Shown here: positions 17,901 through 24,132 of the stretch, one piece after another
Position numbering within the stretch: the stretch's first letter is position 1
Layout: every line of letters starts with the position of its first letter
Assembly (NCBI GenBank): GCA_963807005.1
Contig: CAWDZK010000001.1
Coordinates: 310,001 to 374,000, forward strand
Direction: 5' to 3'
From: CAWDZK01 sp963807005
GTDB taxonomy: Bacteria; Actinomycetota; Actinomycetes; JACCUZ01
Length of the DNA: 64,000 bases
Translations under genes and position numbers: made by a program
Notes under the pieces: generated by a model
What the model was told of the DNA's origin: nothing
What the model saw: the letters and a program-made list of their open reading frames with translations, nothing else
Database searches by the model: none

Positions 17901-18508
17901 GCGGCGGTGTTGACCAGGTCGCCTGCCACCATCCCCTGGTTGCTGGCGCCCAAGGTCACCGCAGCCTCGCCGGTCAGGACCCCGGCTCGGGCCTGCAGCC
18001 CGGCAGCCCCGGTCCGCTCGCCCATGGCGCGGACCGCGTCGACGAGCTCGAGCGCGCTGCGGACGGCACGTTCCGCGTCGTCCTCGTGCGCCGTCGGGGT
18101 TCCCCACACGGCCATCACGGCGTCGCCGATGAACTTCTCGACAGTGCCGCCGTAGCGTTCGATGACCAGCCGGGTGGTGTCGAAGTACTCGGTCAGCAGC
18201 TCGCGGACCTCTTCCGCGTCCCGCTTCTCCGACAGCGTGGTGAAGCCGACGAGGTCGGCGAACACCACACTGACGAGCCGCCGTTCGGCAACGGGAGCCG
18301 CGGCCGTCGGCGCATGGCCGCCTGGGGCGAGTGCCTCGCGAGCCTCGGCAGCCTCACCGGTGAAGGCAGTGCCGCACTCGGCGCAGAACCGTGCCCCGGT
18401 GAGCGCCGGGGTGCCGCAGGACGGGCACGCCAGGGCCAGCCGGGTCCCGCACGAGATGCAGAACTTCGCGGCGCTCGGGTTCTCCGTCCCACAGCTCGGG
18501 CAGGCCAT
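14990..18508 (-). CDS. class III adenylate/guanylate cyclase with zinc ribbons, AAA ATPase and TPR region
   Basis: The 1,172-residue signalling protein begins with two zinc ribbons (CPSCG..CISCG and CPSCG..CAECG, residues 3-45). A class III cyclase domain follows (about 79-265: VVFADLVGFTTLSEK and KFIGDAVMAVWGTP supply the two metal-binding Asp). Next comes a P-loop ATPase (about 285-600; Walker A MGQGGIGKSRL, Walker B LVFEDLHWADS) and a TPR-like C-terminal half. No membrane segment is visible. The architecture is known in actinobacteria, where it resembles LAL regulators with a cyclase in place of the HTH. The ATG at 18508 has GGAGGGAA just upstream; longer in-frame starts lack this. It is divergent from a small membrane-protein gene. 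Confidence 0.92.
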   Translation of the reverse strand: MACPSCGTENPSAAKFCISCGTRLALACPSCGTPALTGARFCAECGTAFTGEAAEAREALAPGGHAPTAAAPVAERRLVSVVFADLVGFTTLSEKRDAEEVRELLTEYFDTTRLVIERYGGTVEKFIGDAVMAVWGTPTAHEDDAERAVRSALELVDAVRAMGERTGAAGLQARAGVLTGEAAVTLGASNQGMVAGDLVNTAARLQSAAEPGTVLVGESTQHATATSIGYAPAGQHTVKGKAEPVTAYRAVGVLARRRGSGRPDQLEAPFTGRQVELRTLKSFLHAAGEEQRARLVSVMGQGGIGKSRLAWELQKYIDGLTENVYWHHGRCPAYGEGVSFWALGEMVRGRAGILEGEPPDLAGKKLAASVAEFVPDDTEARWVEPALRELLGLDASQDQPSDRRKETLFAAWRTFFERIAERGTTTLVFEDLHWADSGLIDFVEHLLEWSRHRPIYVVTLARPELMERRPGWGAGRRNFTSLDLEPLADDAMSELLAGLVPGLPEEVSRRILDRAEGVPLYAVETIRMLLADGRIEPHQGSFRPVGDLSVLAVPETLHALVAARLDGLPADDRTLVQAASVLGKTFTLQACADVAGVAPSDLEPRLRDLVRRELFVLDVDPRSPERGQYGFVQELVREVAYGTLARRDRRRLHLAAADHFEQHGDDEIAGVLATHYLAAYRAGPEGAEGEEVARQAQRALRAAADRASRLGSRVVALDFLQRALDVAADDGDRLELHLAAGEAATDGAQDEAAQAHLTAAIELTRRSGDRLAELRAIALRNLSLIHLGHTEAALEPLEQAARDFADLEGTKEYVLLVEALSRVYFRLTRTEEALAWCERGLRESERREMTDVTLDLLVTRATVLSTTGRLREAAATLIGARLLAADEGRVGIEARALINLGFATAPDDPRVALQASLDGVELALRVGRGLALPYLAGNVAEAAIWTGDWDVAESTLDRSLSVDLDESASAQLRGWRAVFAAHRGQPYRDELAVALATVAMDDPQTRANVAELEARVALAEGRLEEAGRLARTAAGEFSGGALVGSSRLEGRAALWGGDAGPIGGIIAAITSEPGRAMAAIRVELTAGAAALAGDRAAALTRFADALRRWRDLELVVDRAMCQVTMVACLGAGPDTAAAADEARATFERLGAQPLLARLGDALARTDSGMRSA

Positions 18509-18675
18509 GCGTTCCCTCCGTGGCGGTCCGGCTGGGGTGCAGCCGGTCCTCGCAGTAAACCCTGCGGAGCAGCCGGACGGTAAGGATCTGGGCGATTCCG
18601 GCCGAGGAGGATCCGCCCGCCCGGTTCCGACGGAAGGCATGGGTGGAACAACCATCGCCACAGAGGGAGACCGTC

Positions 18676-18894
18676 GTGCTCGTCAACAAGCTCCGTTCAC
18701 TGGGTGTCACCAGCGACGCACTGCAGATCGCCGGGCTCGCCTCGATCGGCGGCAGCATCGTGACCTGGAAGTTCGCCAGGTCCGCCGGTGACCGCGCGCA
18801 CGCCGAAAGGTTCGGCATCTTCATCGGCCTCTGGGCGCCGACGTTCTTCACCCTGGCCAACCAGCTGGTGGCGGTCGAGGCGAACGACGGGTAG
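18676..18894 (+). CDS. small membrane-associated protein of unknown function
   Basis: The predicted product has 72 residues, beginning VLVNKLRSLGVTSDALQIAGLASIGGS, with a second hydrophobic segment FGIFIGLWAPTFFTLANQL. GAGGGAGA is placed about 7 bases before the GTG at 18676, supporting this start over the longer frame from 18643. No domain is recognised, though short proteins of this type are common in actinobacteria. It is divergent from the cyclase gene and convergent with the sulfotransferase gene. Confidence 0.7.
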   Translation: MLVNKLRSLGVTSDALQIAGLASIGGSIVTWKFARSAGDRAHAERFGIFIGLWAPTFFTLANQLVAVEANDG

Positions 18895-18920
18895 CCGGCA
18901 ACGGCCGGCCGTCTGGATCG

Positions 18921-19832
18921 TCAGTAGGAGTGCCGCACCGACATCACCTGGCGGACGGTCGCCTCGTCGAACGGCAGGCCCAGCCACTCGAACAGCCCGC
19001 GCAGCACCGAGGCGTCGGCCACATAGTCGTCGTAGTGCACCCGGTAGGTGGCTTCGCCGTACGTCGCCAAAGCGTCGACGAGCTCCTGCTCCATGGCGCG
19101 CAGCAGGTCGAGCGCGTCGGGCTTGCCGGCCCACCACTTGCTCCGGGCGACGTCGTCCAGGTTGCGGGTGTTGAGCACGAACCGCGCGCCCGGGAAGACG
19201 TTGCGGGTGAAGGCGAGCACCCCCGGCAGCGCTCCCGGCATGTCGTCGCGGATCCAGTCGATCTCCTTGAAGCCGACCGTGTGGACCCCGGGGTCCGGAC
19301 GCAGCACGGTCTCGAGCAGCAGGGTGCGGAAGCCGCGGAAGGCGGTGTCGTCGCGATAGCCGTCGATGCCCCACCACGGGTGCTCGGCCGGCAGCGGCGT
19401 GCTGCGGGCGAGCCGGTCGCGATGCCCGGCGGCGGTGGTGTGCATCCGGTACAGGTCGAGGAGCAGCCCGCCGTTCTCGCCGCGGATCATCACACCCGGT
19501 GCCGAGGACAGGATGCCCTGGAGCAGGGTGGACCCGGACCGCCCGTAGGTGACCACGAAGACGTAGCTCAGATCGGCCCGGTCGCGGCCGGTCTCCGCGT
19601 CACGGGCCGACTGGAGCGACTCGACCTGCGCGGCCAGCGCCGCGACCCGGGAGGTCAGCGCGCTGCCGGCCCGTTCGGCCTCGGCGAGCTTGCCGCGGGT
19701 GCTGTCCCGTTCCTTGCGGGCCTTCGTGAGCTGCCGCTCGGCCTCCCGGCGGCGCGAGCTGCGCTCCAGACCGAGCGTCGCGAGCGCGCGACGGACGACG
19801 GCCCGCAGTCTCCGCGTCGCCGCAGACGTCAC
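18921..19832 (-). CDS. sulfotransferase-family protein with N-terminal coiled coil
   Basis: The 303-residue protein opens with a basic, heptad-rich coiled coil (about 20-75). A sulfotransferase domain follows: TYGRSGSTLLQGIL is the PAPS 5'-phosphosulfate loop, and LNTRNLDDVARSKWW matches the 3'-phosphate-binding Arg/Ser strand. It would transfer sulfate from PAPS to an unknown hydroxyl or amine acceptor. Such stand-alone enzymes in actinobacteria often modify glycolipids or secreted glycans. There is no signal peptide, so the action is cytosolic. Confidence 0.85.
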   Translation of the reverse strand: MTSAATRRLRAVVRRALATLGLERSSRRREAERQLTKARKERDSTRGKLAEAERAGSALTSRVAALAAQVESLQSARDAETGRDRADLSYVFVVTYGRSGSTLLQGILSSAPGVMIRGENGGLLLDLYRMHTTAAGHRDRLARSTPLPAEHPWWGIDGYRDDTAFRGFRTLLLETVLRPDPGVHTVGFKEIDWIRDDMPGALPGVLAFTRNVFPGARFVLNTRNLDDVARSKWWAGKPDALDLLRAMEQELVDALATYGEATYRVHYDDYVADASVLRGLFEWLGLPFDEATVRQVMSVRHSY

Positions 19833-19941
19833 GTGTCCTCGCCCTCACTCGTCCGGGACGTCGCCGTCGTCGGGCCCGCCGCCTCCGGCTCGCAGGATGC
19901 TAGCGACGCCGGTCCGGGCCGCCGGTACTAGCCTCGGCAGG

Positions 19942-20097
19942 GTGAGCGAACCGGCCGGCCACGACGACCGCGACCACCACGACGACGAGGTGCTGCCCGA
20001 GCAGACCGTGGACGACACCGACCGCGGCTGGGGCGAGCACCCGGACGACGCGGACGACGACGAGCGGCTGCTCCGCGAGAAGCCGCCGCACTGGTAG
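19942..20097 (+). CDS. small acidic conserved protein ending in REKPPHW
   Basis: This 51-residue, very acidic protein (VSEPAGHDDRDHHDDEVLP...) has a C-terminal DDERLLREKPPHW. Short acidic proteins with this tail are conserved beside mscL in many actinobacteria, which supports a real gene despite its size. The GTG at 19942 follows CGGCAGG. Function is unknown. Confidence 0.65.
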   Translation: MSEPAGHDDRDHHDDEVLPEQTVDDTDRGWGEHPDDADDDERLLREKPPHW

Positions 20098-20119
20098 CCG
20101 CGGCGGCTCCTCCCCGGGC

Positions 20120-20512
20120 TCAGACCTGACCGCCCCGCGCGCGCAGCAGGTCGCGGATCTCCTGGAGCAGAACGATGTCCTCGCTCGGCGCCTCGACCTC
20201 GCCCTCCTCGCCGCTCTTCCGGCGCTCCATCAGCTTGCCGACCGGGATCACGACGACGAAGTAGATGACCGCCGCGACGATCACGAAGTTGATCAGCGCG
20301 TTGATCGTGGAGCCGATGATGATCTTGCTGTCGTTGGCCACGAATCCGGCTGTGCCGAAGTCCGGCGTCCCGCCGATGGCGCCGATGATGCCGCCGATGA
20401 AGTCCTCGGCGAAGGCCGAGACCACGGCCCCGAACGCGACACCGATGACGACCGCCACCGCGAGGTCGACGACGTTTCCGCGCAGCAGGAAGTCCTTGAA
20501 ACCTTTGAGCAT
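20120..20512 (-). CDS. mscL: large-conductance mechanosensitive channel MscL
   Basis: This 130-residue membrane protein has the classic MscL layout. FKDFLLRGNVVDLAVAVVIGVAFGAVVSAF is the N-helix and TM1 pore helix. A periplasmic loop, TM2 (NALINFVIVAAVIYFVVVIP) and a charged C-terminal bundle (SEDIVLLQEIRDLLRAR) follow. It releases solutes on hypo-osmotic shock as a homopentamer. I take the ATG at 20512 (GGAGAG five bases upstream); upstream in-frame codons lack family similarity. Confidence 0.96.
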   Translation of the reverse strand: MLKGFKDFLLRGNVVDLAVAVVIGVAFGAVVSAFAEDFIGGIIGAIGGTPDFGTAGFVANDSKIIIGSTINALINFVIVAAVIYFVVVIPVGKLMERRKSGEEGEVEAPSEDIVLLQEIRDLLRARGGQV

Positions 20513-20593
20513 CTGTCTCTCCATGGGTGCGGTGGGTCCGCCCTGGCAGGGGTGGATGGCGGGACCCACCCTGTCAGCAAACCTCCGATGGGG

Positions 20594-21259
20594 TCAGGAC
20601 GAGCGCACCACGACCGACAGCCGGGCGACCACCGCCGCGGCGGCCAATCGAGCCGCGGTCGGCGCGGACGTGGCCAGCACGACCAGTGCGCCGTCGCCGG
20701 AGCCGAGCCCGATCGCGCTGCGCGCGGGGCGTGGGACCACGAGCACCCGGACCGCGGCGGCCACCAGCCTGGCCGCGACGTCCTGGGTGCCGGTGTCGGC
20801 CCCTGCGGCGAGCACGTCCACGACGTCGCCGGGTCGGAGGAGGGCGGCCGCGGCAGAGTCGGCCAGGCGGACCGGGACCGCGACCAGGCCGGGGCCCAGC
20901 CCCCGCAACGAGGACGGCCCGGTCAGCCGTACGTCGGTGAGCACCTCGCCCCGGCGCACCGCGCCGGACACGGTGGCACCGACCGCCACGGCAGCGTCGG
21001 TGAGGGTGCCGGTCGGCACCGTCCCCGCGGGACGGTCGACCCGGCGGACATCGCCGACTCGTAACACGGCGCCGGCCGCGACGTCGTGCGCCGCGACCAG
21101 CACAGGGATGCCGGCCGGCGGCGGGGGAGCGAGCGTGTGCAGCGCGAAGGCCGCCGACCCGGCGAGCAGCCCGGCGGCCAGCAGCCGCCGCCGCCAGAGC
21201 ACCGCCTGGCGCAGCTCGCGCAGCCACCGGTCCAGGCTCCCCGCGCCCGGCCCGGCCAT
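20594..21259 (-). CDS. SAF-domain (CpaB/RcpC-like) membrane protein
   Basis: The 221-residue protein has one N-terminal membrane helix (about 25-42) and a SAF domain (about 50-115: IPVLVAAHDVAAGAVLRVGDVRRV, then GRRGEVLTDVRL-like residues). A second Val/Ala-rich domain follows. The pattern fits CpaB/RcpC-type Flp pilus assembly proteins, but no other pilus gene is in the window. Its ATG lies three bases past the mtnP stop, so the two are co-expressed. Confidence 0.82.
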   Translation of the reverse strand: MAGPGAGSLDRWLRELRQAVLWRRRLLAAGLLAGSAAFALHTLAPPPPAGIPVLVAAHDVAAGAVLRVGDVRRVDRPAGTVPTGTLTDAAVAVGATVSGAVRRGEVLTDVRLTGPSSLRGLGPGLVAVPVRLADSAAAALLRPGDVVDVLAAGADTGTQDVAARLVAAAVRVLVVPRPARSAIGLGSGDGALVVLATSAPTAARLAAAAVVARLSVVVRSS

Positions 21260-21261
21260 GC

Positions 21262-22083
21262 TCACGGCAGGTCGAACGGGAGCTTCTGGCCGTCGGTGCT
21301 GTGCCGGCAGGTGCAGTCGGCGTCCGGCCCCGGCAGCAGGGCGAGCGCGTCGAGGAGCAGGTCGCGCACGCCGGTGATGTTCTGGGCGAAGACCCGCAGC
21401 ACCTCCTCGTGGGTCACGCCGTCGCCGTGCTCGAGGCCGGCATCGAGGTCGGTGACCAGGGCGACGGAGGTGTAGCAGAGGCCCAGCTCGCGGGCCAGCG
21501 ACGCCTCGGGCACGCCGGTCATGCCCACCACCGACCAGCCCTGAGCTGCGTGCCACAGCGACTCCGCCCGGGTCGAGAACCGCGGGCCGTTGACGACGAC
21601 CAGCGTGCCGCCGTCGACCACCGGGAGGTCGCGGGCCCGGCCGGCAGCCAGTGCCACCTCGCGACCGTGGGGGCAGTACGGGTCGGCGAAGGCGACGTGC
21701 ACCACCGGCCCCACCGTGTCGAAGAAGGTGTGCCCCCGACCCCAGGTGCGGTCGACGACCTGGTCCGGTACGACGACGGTGCCGGGACCCTGCTCCGCCT
21801 TGAGCGAGCCCACCGCGCACGGGGCGAGGACCTGCCGCGCCCCCACCGCGCGCAGGGCCCAGACGTTGGCCCGGTAGTTGACCAGGTGCGGGGGGAACCG
21901 GTGGTCCCGGCCGTGCCGGGGCACGAAGGCAACCCGGCGGTCCCCGACCTGGGCGATGGTCACCGGGTCGCTCGGTGCACCGAACGGCGTGTCGACCTCG
22001 ACCTGCTCGCCCTCGAGCAGGGAGTAGAGCCCCGAGCCGCCGATCACACCGAGGTCGGCCCGCGGGCCGTCGTACGTCGTCAT
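21262..22083 (-). CDS. mtnP: S-methyl-5'-thioadenosine phosphorylase (MTAP)
   Basis: The 273-residue enzyme of the PNP/MTAP family starts with LGVIGGSGLYSLLEG (phosphate-binding Gly loop). RHGRDHRFPPHLVNYRANVWAL, PCAVGSLK and NGPRFSTRAES are the MTAP substrate-site motifs, and VGMTGVPEASLARELGLCY corresponds to the nucleoside-binding region. It splits methylthioadenosine with phosphate into adenine and methylthioribose-1-phosphate in polyamine/methionine salvage. It is in a minus-strand run with fmdB upstream and the SAF gene downstream. Confidence 0.93.
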   Translation of the reverse strand: MTTYDGPRADLGVIGGSGLYSLLEGEQVEVDTPFGAPSDPVTIAQVGDRRVAFVPRHGRDHRFPPHLVNYRANVWALRAVGARQVLAPCAVGSLKAEQGPGTVVVPDQVVDRTWGRGHTFFDTVGPVVHVAFADPYCPHGREVALAAGRARDLPVVDGGTLVVVNGPRFSTRAESLWHAAQGWSVVGMTGVPEASLARELGLCYTSVALVTDLDAGLEHGDGVTHEEVLRVFAQNITGVRDLLLDALALLPGPDADCTCRHSTDGQKLPFDLP

Positions 22084-22136
22084 GCCAGGACCCTAACGAG
22101 CGGTCCGGCCGGTCCAGCGGGTGTCCACAACCGGCG

Positions 22137-22577
22137 TCAGGCGGCGCTGCCCTTTGTGGACGAGGAGGCCTTCGCGGAGCCGGACGAGCCCGACGAGCCG
22201 GAGGAGCCGGACGAGGTCGAGCCGATCCCGGCACTGCTGCCGGCGGAGCCGCCGCCGTCCTTGGCCGCCGGCTTGGCCGGCTTCGCCTCCTTGCCGTCCT
22301 TGCTCTCCTTGCTCCCCTTGCCGTTGTCCTTGGCGCCGTCCTTGGCGCCGTCCGCGGCCTTGTCACCGCCGGACTCACCCTTGGCCGCCTCACCGGGCGC
22401 CGAGCGGCTGTCGGTGCGGTAGAAGCCGGAGCCCTTGAAGACGATGCCGACGGCGTTGAACACCTTGCGGAGCTTGCCGGTGCACTCCGGGCACTCGGTC
22501 AGCGAGTCGTCCGAGAACGACTGCACGGTCTCGAAGTCGTGGCCGCACTCGGTGCAGGCGTACTGGTACGTCGGCAA
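22137..22577 (-). CDS. FmdB-family zinc-ribbon protein
   Basis: The product has 146 residues. The first 55 or so form the FmdB zinc ribbon (MPTYQYACTECGHDFE, then CPECTGKLRKVFNAVGIVFKGSGFY) with four Cys ligands. The remainder is a low-complexity Lys/Asp/Gly/Ser-rich tail, with short repeats such as GSSGSSGSSGS that are length-variable in this family. It is usually found beside the 5-FTHF cyclo-ligase gene in actinobacteria; here that neighbour is about 27 kb away. Confidence 0.92.
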   Translation of the reverse strand: MPTYQYACTECGHDFETVQSFSDDSLTECPECTGKLRKVFNAVGIVFKGSGFYRTDSRSAPGEAAKGESGGDKAADGAKDGAKDNGKGSKESKDGKEAKPAKPAAKDGGGSAGSSAGIGSTSSGSSGSSGSSGSAKASSSTKGSAA

Positions 22578-22682
22578 CGCACGTCCTCCGGGGTGCTGGC
22601 GCCATCACTGGCACTCACGTCTGTCGAGTGCCAATCATGCGACACCGGGTGACGTTTCGCAACGCACTGCGGTCGGACGGGC

Positions 22683-22832
22683 TCAGACGAGCTGGCGGAT
22701 GCGGGCCGCGGAGGGGTCGATCTCGTGCCAGTGGGAGCGGGGCGGCTGCACCGGGCGGTCCTGGCGGATGTCGATGGCGAGGCGGGCGGACAGTGCGAGG
22801 ACGAGAGCGAGGGCGAGAACGAGCACCAACAT
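22683..22832 (-). CDS. 49-residue membrane peptide
   Basis: The peptide begins with a strong hydrophobic helix (LVLVLALALVLALSARLAI) followed by a polar tail ending SAARIRQLV. AAGGAGA lies 6 bases before the ATG, one of the best ribosome binding sites in the region, so it is probably translated. No family is recognised. Confidence 0.55.
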   Translation of the reverse strand: MLVLVLALALVLALSARLAIDIRQDRPVQPPRSHWHEIDPSAARIRQLV

Positions 22833-23137
22833 GACGGTCTCCTTGGTGGCTGCCGCTCCGGGGTGGAGCGGGACACCTCGAGGTTGCGACCGGTCGGGGC
22901 GGTCTCGCGCCGGTACAACCGCCAGGTCTGTCGCCGGGTCGACCCCGCCGAGCCGGGGACCCCTGGCTGGCGGAGGCGGGACCGGGCGCTGCGGGTCGCT
23001 CGGCGCTGGGACCGCGCCGGCGATGAGCCACGGCCCCCGAGGCGTCACACCTGGCGGTTCTGCCGGTTCGACCCCGGTGACGCGTCCCTAGCGTCGCCGG
23101 TGTCCCAGCACTCCGTTCCGGACGGAAGGATCCTCCG
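22833..23137. other. intergenic, no gene recognised
   Basis: About 305 bases separate the minus-strand 49-residue peptide gene from a short plus-strand frame. No frame here has a domain or good ribosome binding site. The stretch should contain divergent promoters, but I cannot fix their positions. Confidence 0.4.
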
Positions 23138-23230
23138 ATGACCCAGGTGCAGACCCGCCGTGCGGTCCGCCAGCCGCAGCCGACGTCCGTCGACCGGCGC
23201 ACCCCTTCCGGGCGCCTGCTCCCCTTCTGA
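23138..23230 (+). CDS. possible 30-residue leader peptide before the GNAT gene
   Basis: An ATG frame of 30 codons (MTQVQTRRAV...GRLLPF) is preceded by GGAAGGA at about 9 bases. It ends 35 bases upstream of the GNAT start. It is Arg/Gln/Pro-rich with no hydrophobic segment. It could be a translated upstream ORF that modulates the next gene; the only evidence is the ribosome binding site and position. Confidence 0.35.
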   Translation: MTQVQTRRAVRQPQPTSVDRRTPSGRLLPF

Positions 23231-23265
23231 CTCGTTCCCGCCCGCCTACAACCCGAGGAAGCGCC

Positions 23266-24009
23266 ATGCCCACCGCACGTCTGACGACCTCGACGCCCAT
23301 GCCCGCGATGCCGGAGCAGCTGCGCCGGCATCTGCACTCGTGGGCCGGCGGCGTCCCGGGCACCACGGCGGTGCGGGTCGTGGCGCACGCTGCCAACTCG
23401 CGTCCCGGTTGGGACGGGACGCGTCCGCTGCTCACCGGTCTCGTCGACCCGCGCGGGAACGCGGTGGTCGCCGTTCCACCCGCCCACGCAGCGCAGGTCA
23501 ACCACGTGCTGACGCACACCCCAGTCGGCGACTGGGACGCCGGCCTCCCGCTGGTCCCGGCACTCCTCGGTCGCCGCGGGCACGTCGTCGAGCAGGTTGC
23601 GTTCCGCTGGACCACGACCCCGGCCGACCCGCACGACCTGCCCGAGGTAGGCGTCTGGATCCCGACCGACTCTCCGTCCCTGCCCGGCTGGCTGCGGCCC
23701 TTCGGCGGACAGGCGCTGGTCGCCTTCGACGAGGACGGCCGCTACCTGGCCGGCGTCGGGCTGAAGCAGCACGACGGGCTCGGTCGCGAGATCTCGGTCG
23801 GCACCGAGCCGTCGGCTCGCGGCCGTGGCCTGGCCCGTCGCCTGGTAGCGCAGGCCGCCAGGCACGTGCTGGCGCACGGGCGCATCCCGACCTATCTGCA
23901 CACGTTCGACAACGCCGCCTCGTCCAAGGTCGCCACTGCCGCCGGGTTCGACGACCTCGGCTGGTCCGCGCTGATGCTCAGCGACCAGCCGTTGTCGGTC
24001 GCGGCCTGA
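23266..24009 (+). CDS. GNAT-family N-acetyltransferase
   Basis: The 247-residue protein has a divergent N-terminal half and a C-terminal acetyl-CoA-binding half (about 150-240). EISVGTEPSARGRGLARRLVAQAAR contains the R-G-x-G-L/A pyrophosphate loop, and YLHTFDNAASSKVATAAGFDDLG is the motif B helix typical of the family. It would transfer an acetyl group to an unknown amine. A 7-bp hairpin follows the stop codon, so it is probably monocistronic. Confidence 0.85.
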   Translation: MPTARLTTSTPMPAMPEQLRRHLHSWAGGVPGTTAVRVVAHAANSRPGWDGTRPLLTGLVDPRGNAVVAVPPAHAAQVNHVLTHTPVGDWDAGLPLVPALLGRRGHVVEQVAFRWTTTPADPHDLPEVGVWIPTDSPSLPGWLRPFGGQALVAFDEDGRYLAGVGLKQHDGLGREISVGTEPSARGRGLARRLVAQAARHVLAHGRIPTYLHTFDNAASSKVATAAGFDDLGWSALMLSDQPLSVAA

Positions 24010-24027
24010 GCCGGCGCGCCCCGGCTC
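24008..24027 (+). terminator. candidate rho-independent terminator after the GNAT gene
   Basis: GAGCCGG-CGCGCC-CCGGCTC forms a 7-bp GC stem with a 6-base loop, starting inside the GNAT stop codon. There is no T-run, as is usual in high-GC actinobacteria. Confidence 0.5.
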
Positions 24028-24132
24028 GGCTCGCTCTGGGTGATGCCAGTGGACAAGCGGACTGCCACCTCGACTTCCGGGGCGACCCTCGTCCGCGGCC
24101 GGGCAAGCCACCGCACCGGAGTGGCGCCGCCG

